DNA of 64,000 nucleotides from Desulfosarcina alkanivorans (GTDB lineage: Bacteria > Desulfobacterota > Desulfobacteria > Desulfobacterales > Desulfosarcinaceae), in contig NZ_AP021874.1 in the NCBI RefSeq assembly GCF_009688945.1, positions 5,828,001 to 5,892,000 of the forward strand, written 5' to 3'. Position numbers and translations under genes: made by a program. The notes under the pieces are model-generated. The model was not told the DNA's origin. It was given only the letters and a program-made list of their open reading frames with translations, and did no database searches. Below are positions 16,760 through 26,146 of the stretch, piece after piece; positions within the stretch are counted from its first letter, which is position 1, and each line of letters begins with the position of its first letter.

Positions 16760-19528
16760 ATGGAATCGACGAATCTCATGGTGATCAACGGCAATGAACT
16801 TCCCTTCGAGTCAGGGGAAACCATCCTGGATGTGGCCCGGCGGGGTCATATCGACATCCCGACCCTGTGCCATCTGAAGGGAACCACGCCAACCGGTGCC
16901 TGCCGGATCTGCGTGGTCGAGGTGAAGGGGGCCCGGACCCTGCTGCCGGCCTGTTCGACACCGGCGGCACCCAACATGGTGGTCCGTACTGAATCCCCGG
17001 AGGTGGTGGCGTCACGAAAAGAGATTCTGCGCCTGATGCTCTCTTCGGGCAATCATAATTGTGCCGTTCGCGGACGGGATGACAGTGATTGGACGCAATT
17101 TCAACTGGGCGTCGAAAAAGATGACGGCAGCGATGCGCTGTGTCCGGTCTGGGGCGACTGCCGGCTCCAGGACCTGGCTTACCGCTACCAGGTGACCGGC
17201 GAAGGATTCCAGGGAACGCCGGCCCGCTATCCCATGGAGACGGTCAATCCGTTTATCGTGCGGGATTTTTCACGCTGTATTCTTTGCGGCCGATGCGTCC
17301 AGGCCTGCAACGAGGTGCAGGTCAACAATGCCATCAGCTTCGGCTACCGCGGTGCGGACACCAAAATCATCGCTGCGGGTGACCGGCCCCTGAAAGACTC
17401 CGACTGCGTTTTTTGCGGTGAGTGCGTACAGGCCTGCCCGGTGGGGGCCCTGGTGGAAAAGGATGTGCGTTACCACGTGCGGCCCTGGGAGACCGAAAAA
17501 GTACGCACCACCTGCAGTTACTGCGGCGTGGGTTGCCAGATTTACCTGCACACGCGTGACAATCAGGTGGTCAAGGTGACCGGCGTAGAGGGTGAAGCTC
17601 CCAACCAGGGCAGTTTGTGCGTCAAGGGGCGCTTCGGCTTTACTTTCATCGGCAGTGAGGAACGGCTCACCGATCCGTTGATCAAGGAGAATGGGGAATT
17701 CCGGAAAGCTTCATGGGACGAGGCGCTCGACCTGGTCGCCCGGAAGCTCAAGGGCTTGCGCGACACCCATGGCGGGGACAGCATCGGTGTGTTCACTTCG
17801 GCGCGCGTTACTAACGAGGAGAACTACATCGCCCACAAGTTTACCCGGGCAGTACTCAAGACGAACAACATCGATCATTGCGCCCGGCTCTGACATAGCT
17901 CCACCGTGGCCGGTCTGGCCGCAGCATTCGGAAGTGGCGCCATGACAAACACGATTGCCGATATCGAGGAGGCTGACGTTATCCTCGTGACCGGTTCCAA
18001 CACCACGGAGAACCACCCCGTGCTCTCCGCCTTTGTCAAAAGGGCGGTCACCCGTCGCGGGGCCAAACTCATCGTGGTGGATCCCAGACGGATCAAGATG
18101 ACGGAGTTTGCCGAGACGTGGCTGAGGCCCAACCTGGGAACTGACGTGGCCTGGATCAATGGCATGATGCATGTCATCATCAACGAAGATCTGCACGACA
18201 AGACCTTTGTCGAAGAGCGTACGGAAAACTTCGAGGCCATGAAAGCCATCGTGGAAAAATACACCCCGGAGCATGTGGCATCGATTACCGGCATTCCGGC
18301 TGATCAGTTGATCGAAGCGGCCCGCCTTTACGCAAAAGCACCGGCTGGCAGTATCCTCTACTGCATGGGAATTACCCAGCACACCACGGGGACCGATAAC
18401 GTGAAATCCCTGGCCAATCTGGCCATGCTCTGCGGCAACCTGGGGATTCGCGGCGGCGGGGTCAACCCCCTGCGCGGGCAGAACAACGTCCAGGGGGCCT
18501 GCGACCTGGGCGGTCTGCCCAACGTGCTCACCGGCTACCAGTCGGTGGACAACCTGGACGCCATAAAAAAAATGGAACGGGCCTGGAACGTCACCGGTCT
18601 GCCCACCAAACCGGGACTGAAGGTTACGGAAATGGTGCCCAAAGCCCACAGCGGAGAAATCAAGGCATTGTACATTATCGGTGAAAATCCGATGGTATCC
18701 GATCCGGATCTGAACCATGCCGAAAAGAGCTTCAAGAATCTTGAATTCCTGGTGGTTCAGGATATTTTTCTCACTGAAACGGCCCGGATGGCCGACGTGG
18801 TATTGCCGTCCAGGTGCTTTGCCGAAAAGGATGGCACGTTCTCAAACACGGAACGCCGGGTCCAGCGAGTGAGAAGGGCGGTAGATCCGCCGGGACTGGC
18901 CAAAGACGACTGGAAAATTACCTGCGAGATTGCCACCCGCATGGGCTACGCCATGTCCTATAAGGACAGCGAGACCATTTTTAACGAACTGGCCAGCGTG
19001 ACCCCCTCTTACGCCGGTATCAGCTATCCGCGCATTGAACACGAAGGGATCCACTGGCCCTGCCCGACCCCTGAACATCCCGGTACCCCCATTCTGCACG
19101 GGGCCCAGTTTACCCGGGGAAAGGGACTGTTTCACGCCATTGACTGGATTGCGCCGGCGGAAGTGGCCGACGATGACTATCCCATGTACCTGACGACCGG
19201 TCGGGTGATCTACCACTACCACACCGGCACCATGACCATGAAGACCGACGGCCTCAACGAGCGGGCACCCGAATCGTTTGTGGAAATTACCCGCGGTGAC
19301 GCCCAGGGCATGGGAATCGAGGATGGCGATCAGGTGACCATTTCTTCCCGGCGGGGAGAGATCCAGGCCCGGGTGACCGTATCGCGCAAGGCCGTGGATG
19401 GTACGGTTTTTATTCCTTTTCACTTTGCCCAGGCGGCGGCCAACAAGCTTACCAACGCGGCCCTGGATCCCGTTTGCGGTATCCCTGAGTTTAAGGTCTG
19501 TGCGGTAAAATTGTCCAAGGGGGCGTGA
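16760..19528 (+). CDS. fdhA: selenocysteine formate dehydrogenase, catalytic subunit
   Basis: Molybdopterin (Mo/W-bisPGD) formate dehydrogenase, 922 residues when the in-frame UGA at 17891-17893 is read as Sec378. The N-terminus is NuoG-like: a 2Fe-2S domain (Cys37, 48, 51, 65), a His/Cys cluster, two 4Fe-4S motifs (CILCGRCVQACN, CVFCGECVQACP), then the 4Fe-4S next to the pterin (CSYCGVGC). The active-site context DHCARL-Sec-HSSTVAG is the classic formate dehydrogenase site, and the frame continues uninterrupted to the molydopterin-dinucleotide-binding end. A SECIS-like hairpin follows the UGA. AAAGGAGG precedes the ATG. No NuoE/NuoF-type partner is adjacent; it converges on the metVF-hdr cluster. 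Confidence 0.95.
17891..17925 (+). promoter_or_regulatory. UGA-Sec codon and SECIS hairpin of fdhA
   Basis: The UGA (17891-17893) is followed after 12 nt by GTGGCC (17906-17911), loop GGTCT, and GGCCGC (17917-17922), a 6-bp stem with one G-U pair. GCT/AGC extends it below an internal bulge. The GGU-containing apical loop 18 nt from the UGA matches the bacterial SECIS layout. Confidence 0.85.
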
Positions 19529-19612
19529 CCGGGAAGGGCCGGATGCCTGTCTTTCGGTGGCAAATGATGGCATTGGCCGGCATGGACTGGCGCAGGAAAC
19601 CATCATCAAATA

Positions 19613-19648
19613 AAAAAAGGCCGGCTTCCAATGGAAGCCGGCCTTTTT
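19613..19648. terminator. bidirectional terminator between fdhA and hdrCB
   Basis: AGGCCGGCTTCC-AAT-GGAAGCCGGCCT hairpin with A's before and T's after serves both convergent genes. Confidence 0.92.
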
Positions 19649-19663
19649 TAATCAATTGAACGT

Positions 19664-20986
19664 CTAAAAGTTCGACGACTCGGGGTGGAACACATCCACA
19701 TCCTTGAGGTCGTCACCCAGGTATTCGCGCTCGTTGGGGCCGAGAATTCCCAGGGAGAGGCACAGCAGGGTCCACAGGTGGACGGTCTGCCAGGGATGCC
19801 CCAGCTGGTCGCTCAGATCATGGACCTGGGCGTGGCAGTTGTGGCAGGGGGTGATGGCGTAGGCTGCCTTGGTGGCCAGTATCTGGTCAGCCTTGAGCTT
19901 GCCGTAGGCCCGGCGTTCATCCGGGTATCCGGACTGCAGGAAACCGCCGCCGCCGCCGCAGCAGAAGTTATTGGAACGGTTGGGGTGCATGTCGATGAAG
20001 TTCTCTTCACCGACCACCTTCTTGACCACGAAGCGCAGGTCCTCTGCCACGGGATCGCCGAAGCTTTTGCGCACCAGCTGGCAGGGGTCCTGGACGGTGA
20101 ACTTGATCTTGCGATCCTTGTTCCAGTCGGAACTGGGTTTCAGTTTGCCCTCACGAATCCACTGGGCGTAGTATTGAATGATGCTTTTAATTTCGAAGTT
20201 GTAGTCGAGCTTGAATTTTTCCAGTCCGAACCGGACTGCGAAGAGTTCGTGCCCTCACTCCGTGTTGAGCCAGACCTTGCAGCCCAGATCCTCCACGGCT
20301 TTTTTCTTCACCTCGACGATGTGTTTCCAGGCATCGTTATCCCCAAGGAACATGCAGTAGTTTTCGGCCGCCCATCCCTTGGTGCCGTAAGTCCAGTCCG
20401 CGCCCACCAGGTTCAGGATTTTCCACAGCGGAACCATTTCATCGGGTTCGGTCACCGGTTCCCTGGAGTTCTGGTTCAGGAAGAACTCGGCGCCCTGCTT
20501 GTTTACCGGGGCCTGCATCTCTGCAAATTCGGGCTGGGCTTCCTGGTACTCTTCCAGAACATCTTCCACGACGAACTTGAAATCTTCCTCGGAGGCACCC
20601 ATGGCGCTGCAGGTGTCGTTGCGCAGGGCCACATCACAGGAGCCCAGGATGCCCTTGGGACGCTGGTCACGGGGCCATTGGGATCTGGCATTGTAGACCA
20701 GCTGGGGGATATTGATTTTCATGGGGCAGACATACATGCAGCGGGTACACATGCTGCACATCCAGACCCATTTGGTGCTCAGGACTTCCTCGTCCATGCC
20801 CAGGGCCGCCATTCTCAAAAATTTTCGGGGATCCATTCCCTCCAGACCCGTTGCCGGACACCCGGATGAGCAGGCACCGCAGGTCAAACAAAGGTTCAGG
20901 TTGCCTCCCTCGGGGAGGATCTCCTTCACCTTGTCGATGAAAACGGATCGCTTTTTTCCGCCGAGCTTGATCGCTTCATCAGCCAT
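19664..20986 (-). CDS. selenocysteine HdrC/HdrB-like Fe-S oxidoreductase (HdrD-type)
   Basis: 440-residue fusion of an HdrC-like ferredoxin part and HdrB-like CCG domains when the in-frame UGA at 20257-20255 is read as Sec244. Two 4Fe-4S motifs come first (Cys33/36/39/43 and Cys77/80/83/87). The first CCG domain holds KVWLNTE-Sec-GHELF, where relatives usually have Cys-Gly-His. The second has QDPCQLV, NNFCCGGGGGF and TPCHNCHAQ. Frame, domain order and homology run straight through the UGA, and a SECIS hairpin follows it. The start has GGAGG upstream of ATG 20986. It likely handles two-electron disulfide/thiol or quinone-type chemistry with the HdrA-like proteins encoded upstream, but a terminator (21181-21223) separates it from them. 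Confidence 0.9.
20222..20257 (-). promoter_or_regulatory. UGA-Sec codon and SECIS hairpin of hdrCB
   Basis: On the minus strand the UGA is followed after 16 nt by CAGTCC-GGTTC-GGACTG: a perfect 6-bp stem (7 bp if the loop closes to three) with a GGU apical loop 22 nt from the UGA. The loop and spacing resemble those of the fdhA SECIS in the same window. Confidence 0.82.
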
Positions 20987-21180
20987 ACTGTTAATTCCTC
21001 CGTTGTTTGTTGACCACCGACGACTCAAACATGATTAAAATAATCAAGTTAATACTTATTTACGAATCGGGCGCAAAATACAAGGAAAAAATTGATTCCG
21101 TGTGGACCACCCATGGCATTCAACGGGCGTCCACGACGGTTCTAAAGTCGGTGAAGGATGGTGCCGGCGGCGATGTTTTC

Positions 21181-21223
21181 AAAAAAAACGCGCGCCATCG
21201 CAAAAAACTGCAACGGCGCGCGT
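21181..21223 (-). terminator. terminator after the hdrA/mvhD-like gene
   Basis: ACGCGCGCC and GGCGCGCGT arms (9 bp) followed by eight T's on the minus strand, between the hdrA/mvhD-like gene and the Sec-hdrCB gene. hdrCB is therefore either partly attenuated or has its own promoter in 20987-21180. Confidence 0.82.
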
Positions 21224-21241
21224 TAGACTGTGTTCGGTGGA

Positions 21242-22885
21242 TTATTTGGAGGTCAGCGTGGCTTCCATATCCATGAGGATCTTGGAAAAATCAGCTCCCA
21301 TGTTCGATGCCGTTGTGGCAAAGCAGATGCGGTCTTTTTCAAGCCCGATGGCCTCGATCATGTCCTGGGCGTTGGCGGTCCGCCAATTGGCGTACAGGCT
21401 GCCATTTTCAGATTTGCAATTGCCATTGTGGCATGCCATGACCACCACTCCATCAGCGCCTTCGGCCAGGGCGTGCATGACGTAGTCGATGTCCACCTTG
21501 CCCGCACAGGGCACGGCCACGGTTTTCAGCCCTTTGGGCAGGGGCATGCCGAAGGATTCGGCCATGCGGGCCGCTTCCAGACCGCTGTTCTGACAACAAA
21601 ACGCCACGATGGTGGGATGATCGCCATCTTTGGCCGTTGCCGACCGGGTCACCTGGTCAATCATCTCGGCGTCGTTGAAACCGCCGATCTGAATGGCGTC
21701 CATGGGGCATTCCGACGCGCAGATGCCGCAGCCCTGACAGGCCACCGGGGAAATGACCGGCTTGTTGTCGGCGGACCAGAAGATCGCGCCATGGGGGCAG
21801 CAGCGGTAGCAGGTCAGGCAGAAGGTGCACTTGCCCGTGTCCAGCACCGCCTTGTCGGCCGGTACGGTGATGGTGCCGTCACCCAACAGGCTTCGGATCC
21901 GGATGGCTGCATTTTCCGCATCCATCAGGGCGCCGTATCGTTTTTTTGCCCGGCGGCTGCCGCCCACGACAAAGATGCCTTCGCGGTTGGTGGAAACCGG
22001 ATAACGGTGTACATTGTCGGTCTGCAGAAATCCCATGCTCCCGACATTGATTTTCAGCATTTCCGCCAGCGCCGTGTTGACCTCGTTGGCGCCGATGGCC
22101 TCTTCGACCACGATCATGTCAGGGGTCAGCTGGACTTTGCGCTGGAGAACCGGATCGTCATAGGTGATGGAAAGGGTGCCCTCTGCTTGGGTCACGGCCG
22201 GCATTTCATTGAGTTTGACATACATGGTGCCCTTGTCCCGGCATTCCAGGTAGAGGCGCTCCAGCCCGTCTTCGGCCACCTTCAGGTCGCCGGCAAAAAC
22301 ATAGGCGCTGGTATCCTCTATGTTTTCAACAGCCAGAACGCTTTTCAGGACCCGTTCAAGGACCAACGGATTGCCGTCCTGGGCCAGGCCCATCATGAAT
22401 GCCACCGATTTTCCGGCCAGTGCGGACGGGTTTGCACGGAGGGCCGCTTCCAACTGGCTTTGGGTGACCACCGTGTCGGACAGGTTCAGGCCATAGGCCT
22501 CATTCAAAGGGCAGGCAACGAGTTCCGAGGCCACCACGATGGCACCGACGGATTTTTCGACGATGTCGTCGCTGCCCGACAGCCATACGCGAAAGTCGCC
22601 GGGTACGCCGGCAGCGCCGTCCATGCGGGTGCCGGTCATGACCTCGATCATCTCCGAATCGTTGACCGACGCCACCAATGCTTCCTGCGCGGCCTGTTCT
22701 TCACCATCCAGGTCAACGACAGTGTCGGCCGGCGCCATGCCCAGGCCGGATCCCTCGTCGATCAGCACCACCTTGTACCCGCTGGCGGCAATCTCGGTCG
22801 CGGCCTTCACGCCGGTCATCCCGGCGCCAACCACCAGGACATCGGTGGCCAGGTTAATGGTTTCCATTCGTGTCTGTTGTGTCAT
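21242..22885 (-). CDS. HdrA-MvhD fusion flavoprotein (QmoB-like)
   Basis: A 547-residue flavoprotein with an N-terminal FAD-binding dinucleotide fold (VLVVGAGMTGVKAATEI), a second FAD segment (YPVSTNREGIFVVGGSRR), two ferredoxin motifs (CTFCLTCYRCCPHGAIFW and CQGCGICASECPMDAI) and a C-terminal MvhD domain (FCCQNSGLEA, VPCAGKVD, VMACHNGNC). This layout matches QmoB and HdrA-MvhD fusions. Linked to metV and metF it probably relays electrons between the HdrA-like subunit, methylenetetrahydrofolate reductase and another donor. It overlaps the preceding gene by 4 bp (ATGA). The MvhD cysteines are ordinary Cys, whereas some relatives use Sec there. Confidence 0.9.
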   Translation of the reverse strand: MTQQTRMETINLATDVLVVGAGMTGVKAATEIAASGYKVVLIDEGSGLGMAPADTVVDLDGEEQAAQEALVASVNDSEMIEVMTGTRMDGAAGVPGDFRVWLSGSDDIVEKSVGAIVVASELVACPLNEAYGLNLSDTVVTQSQLEAALRANPSALAGKSVAFMMGLAQDGNPLVLERVLKSVLAVENIEDTSAYVFAGDLKVAEDGLERLYLECRDKGTMYVKLNEMPAVTQAEGTLSITYDDPVLQRKVQLTPDMIVVEEAIGANEVNTALAEMLKINVGSMGFLQTDNVHRYPVSTNREGIFVVGGSRRAKKRYGALMDAENAAIRIRSLLGDGTITVPADKAVLDTGKCTFCLTCYRCCPHGAIFWSADNKPVISPVACQGCGICASECPMDAIQIGGFNDAEMIDQVTRSATAKDGDHPTIVAFCCQNSGLEAARMAESFGMPLPKGLKTVAVPCAGKVDIDYVMHALAEGADGVVVMACHNGNCKSENGSLYANWRTANAQDMIEAIGLEKDRICFATTASNMGADFSKILMDMEATLTSK

Positions 22886-24066
22886 GAGGCCCTCCCCAGA
22901 TATTTCATCACTTCGCCGGCAGACTGACCTGCGTGGACGATGGATTCGGCAATGGTTTTCGGTCCCGAAGCGGTGCCGGCCACAAAAATGCCGGCCTGCC
23001 CGGTGGATGCCCGGTTCAACTTGTCGGCGCAGGCGAAGAATCCGTCACCGTTGAGCGGGGCGCCCACCGTTTCGGACAGCGTCGCGTTGTCGGCTGCCGG
23101 CATGATGCCGACAGAGAGCACCACCAGGTCGAACTCGTCTTCCACGACTTCACTGCTGCCTTCAGCGGTCATGAAGCGGGTCCTGATGCGGTCGTCCTCG
23201 GTCTCGTACATGTCCACGGGAATGTTGCGGACAAATTTCATTTCGTCTTTGCACTGCTGGTAAAAGACGGGGAAATCATTGCCCGTATTCTGGATATCCA
23301 TGTAAAAGACGGTGATGTCCAGTTCCGGATCCTTGTACTTCATGGCCTGTGCCGTTCTCAGGGCATAGGGGCAGCAGACCTGACTGCACCACAGGTGGCC
23401 CAGGCGTTCGTCCCGGCTGCCCACGCACTGAATGAAGGCGACCTTTTTGGGCGGTTTGCCGTCCGATGGCCTCAGCACCGTGCCATTGGCCCGTTTTCCC
23501 GTTTCCAGGTCCATGCCGCTGACCACGTTTTTCAAATCGTCGTAGCGATAGGTGGATTTGAGCCGCGGGTCGAAGGGCACGAAACCGGTGGCCACGACCA
23601 CGGCGTCCACCTCGAGGGTGTCTGCATTGCCGGTCGTTTCCGGGTTCAGACTTCCATCGGCCTGGTAGTATCGGCCATTGTTCAGCGAGTAGCCCCTGAC
23701 GGCCGCACAGCCGGTCGGATTGTCGGTATAAGCATTTTCACAGGCCTTCAGGTCCTTTGCGGTCTGACTTTTTTTAAGGCTGACGGTAAAATTCCCGTTT
23801 TTATTGACGCCCGCCACCTCGGTGGCCAGATGGACGGTAATGGCCGGTTCGTTGACTACGTTCTTGAGCATGCTTTCGACGGCGCACGCGCCGCATTGGC
23901 GACATTCGTCCGTGGCTTTGCAGGCATACTGGATGGCATGTCCGCCAAGAAAGTCGGCCTTTTCAACGAGCGCTACCTGCGCGCCAAGGCCGGCAAGCTC
24001 CCAGGCTGCCGTCAGGCCGGCGATCCCGCCCCCAATGACCATGACTTTTTTCGTTTCATTACTCAC
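22882..24066 (-). CDS. HdrA-like flavoprotein (QmoA-like)
   Basis: A 394-residue FAD protein of the HdrA/QmoA group. The N-terminus has KVMVIGGGIAGLTAAWELA (FAD), then YACKATDECRQCGACAVE, a cysteine-rich cluster, and IQCVGSRDERLGHLWCSQVC, the HdrA motif that precedes flavin/cluster binding. C-terminal FVAGTASGPKTIAESI closes the FAD site. The GTG start at 24066 is preferred because AAGGAG lies eight bases upstream; an upstream in-frame ATG extends into the metF region without homology. It is translationally coupled to the downstream hdrA/mvhD gene. In this context it is probably the flavin core of a MetFV-Hdr complex, not a subunit of the APS-reductase Qmo complex. Confidence 0.9.
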   Translation of the reverse strand: MSNETKKVMVIGGGIAGLTAAWELAGLGAQVALVEKADFLGGHAIQYACKATDECRQCGACAVESMLKNVVNEPAITVHLATEVAGVNKNGNFTVSLKKSQTAKDLKACENAYTDNPTGCAAVRGYSLNNGRYYQADGSLNPETTGNADTLEVDAVVVATGFVPFDPRLKSTYRYDDLKNVVSGMDLETGKRANGTVLRPSDGKPPKKVAFIQCVGSRDERLGHLWCSQVCCPYALRTAQAMKYKDPELDITVFYMDIQNTGNDFPVFYQQCKDEMKFVRNIPVDMYETEDDRIRTRFMTAEGSSEVVEDEFDLVVLSVGIMPAADNATLSETVGAPLNGDGFFACADKLNRASTGQAGIFVAGTASGPKTIAESIVHAGQSAGEVMKYLGRAS

Positions 24067-24116
24067 TTGAAAACTCCTTTGGTGATCGTTGGTTGACAAT
24101 GGATGTGGGGCGTTGA

Positions 24117-25040
24117 TCAGACCGTGGGCCTGGGCAGGACCTTGGCCCGCTCGGCTATTTCCGGTACCTTGTGCTCCCATTCGATGGCCATGAGATGAAC
24201 GCCGGCGACGCCTTTCATCTCCTTGAACTCTTCGATCTGTTCACAGGCGATCTTGATGCCCTCGTCGGCCACCTTCTTCTTGTCTACACCCTGAAGCCGC
24301 TTGATGATCTCATTGGGGACGTCCATGCCGGGGACCTTGAGTTGCATGTAGCGCGCCATACCGACGCTCTTCATGGGGGTGACGCCGGCCAGGATGTAGA
24401 CTTTTTCGGCGATTCCCATGTCTACGGCTTCTTTTACCCATTGACGCATTCTGTCCATATTATAGATGCACTGGGTCTGTACGAAATCCACGCCGGCGTG
24501 GACTTTTTTGGCCAGGCGGTGCACTCGCCATTCGTGGGGTTCGGCAAAGGGGTTGGCCGCCCCGCCGATAAACATTTTGGGTGCTTCATCAATGTCGGCA
24601 CCGCCGAGGAACTTGGCTTCATCACGCATCTTTTTGACGGTGCCGATAAGCTGGGTGGAATCGATGTCAAACACGCCCTTGGCCTGGGGGTGATCGCCGA
24701 ATTGCTGGTGGTCGCCGGACAGGCAGAGCAGGTTGCGAATGCCAAGGGCCGATGCGCCCAGAATGTCGGCCTGCATGGCCAGGCGGTTCCGGTCCCGGCA
24801 TACCATCTGATAGTTGGGCTCCAGTCCCTCTTCAATGGCGATCAGCGAGGCGGCCCAACTGGACATTCTTACCATGGCCGTCTGGTTGTCGGTTATATTG
24901 ACGGCATCGACCATGCCGACCAGGTGTTTGGCCTTGTCCCTCACCGCCGCCACGTTGGACCCACGGGGCGGCCCCAATTCTCCGGTGAAGGCAAAATGAC
25001 CGGCACGCAGTATTTGTTCAAGATTGCTTCCTGATTTCAT
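24117..25040 (-). CDS. metF: methylenetetrahydrofolate reductase, MetF
   Basis: Reduces methylene-THF to methyl-THF (or the reverse during acetate oxidation) in the Wood-Ljungdahl methyl branch. The 307-residue barrel shows FTGELGPPRGSN at the N-terminus, VNITDNQTAMVRMS, LLCLSGDHQQFGDHP and FVQTQCIYNMDRM, all typical of MetF of the MetV-paired type. It is preceded by metV (56 bp) and followed closely by hdrA-like genes, the order known for MetFV-HdrABC-MvhD assemblies of acetogens such as Moorella. The ATG start lacks a strong RBS. Confidence 0.95.
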   Translation of the reverse strand: MKSGSNLEQILRAGHFAFTGELGPPRGSNVAAVRDKAKHLVGMVDAVNITDNQTAMVRMSSWAASLIAIEEGLEPNYQMVCRDRNRLAMQADILGASALGIRNLLCLSGDHQQFGDHPQAKGVFDIDSTQLIGTVKKMRDEAKFLGGADIDEAPKMFIGGAANPFAEPHEWRVHRLAKKVHAGVDFVQTQCIYNMDRMRQWVKEAVDMGIAEKVYILAGVTPMKSVGMARYMQLKVPGMDVPNEIIKRLQGVDKKKVADEGIKIACEQIEEFKEMKGVAGVHLMAIEWEHKVPEIAERAKVLPRPTV

Positions 25041-25096
25041 ATGGGAATCCCTCTATTGGCTTGTTCCGTTTTCGTATTTGATCGTCGGCAAGATGT

Positions 25097-25780
25097 CTAT
25101 TTGATGCCGAATGCGGTCAGGCGCTCCTTATAGCCAGGCTGGACGATGGTTCTCGGCGTCTGGTTTCGCCAGTCGTTGGGCGGACAGATCTCGAGGATGT
25201 TTCCCAGACGGTTCTGCTTGGCCAGTCTTTCATGAATGAGATACCAGGCACAGGGTTGATCGGTGTTGATCTCACAGCTGCCTTTGTTCGTGCCGCCGCA
25301 GGGGCCGTTGAACAGTCCTTTGGCGCACATGGTAACGGGACAGATGCCGGCGGTCATGCCCAGCACGCAGGTGCCGCAGGCCCGGCATTTCTCTTCGTAC
25401 CAGCCGACTTCCCGGTTGACGCCGATAAAGCTGGTATTGACGCCTGGAAATACGGGAATTTCAGGGAATCGTTCGGCAATAAATTGAATGCCGGCGCCAC
25501 AGGCCATGGAGATGATGGCGTCGTATTCATCCACGACCCCGTCCAGTTCTTCCAAAAACTCCATGTCACACTGCCGCTCCACGGTAACACCACCGGTTTC
25601 GATGGGGCTGCCTTCCATGCGGCGGGCGATTTTCAGTTCGGAGTTGAGCACCCCGACCTCCTTTTCGCCGCCTGCCAGGCATACTGCCACGCAGGTGCCG
25701 CATCCCACGGTCAGGACCTTTTTAAAGTCTTTGACCATGAGGCTGATCTCTTCAAAGGGTTTTCGTTCCGCAACAATCAT
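25097..25780 (-). CDS. metV: MetV, zinc/Fe-S partner of methylenetetrahydrofolate reductase
   Basis: A 227-residue protein with the MetV C-terminal signature: KCRACGTCVLGMTAGICPVT followed by AKGLFNGPCGGTNKGSCE, and an N-terminal half with VGCGTCVAVCLAGGEKEV. MetV forms a heterodimer with MetF and carries a metal site and Fe-S chemistry. The start at 25780 (MIVAERK) is supported by AGGAGGAAT; a longer frame to 25822 has none. It is the first gene of the metVF-hdrA-hdrA/mvhD operon. A TGAATG-type operator lies about 210 bp upstream, but it may belong to the tetR side. Confidence 0.93.
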   Translation of the reverse strand: MIVAERKPFEEISLMVKDFKKVLTVGCGTCVAVCLAGGEKEVGVLNSELKIARRMEGSPIETGGVTVERQCDMEFLEELDGVVDEYDAIISMACGAGIQFIAERFPEIPVFPGVNTSFIGVNREVGWYEEKCRACGTCVLGMTAGICPVTMCAKGLFNGPCGGTNKGSCEINTDQPCAWYLIHERLAKQNRLGNILEICPPNDWRNQTPRTIVQPGYKERLTAFGIK

Positions 25781-25993
25781 TTGACATTCCTCCTCTTTAC
25801 CTTGGCATGGGGTTGATGCCATGAAGGGTGATACACTGCACGCATGGTTTTAGGGGTGGCGTGAAATGTATGATGTGAGCCAAGGAGCGAAATTAACCTG
25901 AGTGCACCAATTCTGTCAACATATAAAGGATAGGTTCGGATACCCGAGGCTCGAATCCCTTTATTGCCAGCCGGCGGCAAAGTCAATAAGAAA

Positions 25994-26011
25994 TGAATGT
26001 TTGCTCATTCA
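25994..26011. promoter_or_regulatory. FadR/TetR-type operator, copy A
   Basis: TGAATGTTTGCTCATTCA fits the 18-bp palindrome TGAATGA-N4-TCATTCA with one deviation. It resembles sites described for Bacillus FadR (YsiA). It lies in the tetR upstream region, 214 bp from metV. Confidence 0.65.
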
Positions 26012-26146
26012 CCCAGAAGGCCCCGCAAAGACTTCTTGCGATTGACCGTGTTCTTCTGTCGAATGATGTTAACCCTCTGAAATTTTGAACGTTGATAATG
26101 ATTGCCGGGGCGGTGATGCGTTTTTATGGTTTTTTGATGTTAAGGC

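Noticed and set aside
19664..20257. Two separate genes in place of one Sec-hdrCB gene
   Set aside because: The downstream part has no start signal, continues in the same frame, and completes the CCG domains begun upstream of the UGA.
21230..22927. 565-residue plus-strand open frame
   Set aside because: Antisense shadow of the hdrA/mvhD-like gene, His/Gly-rich translation without domains.
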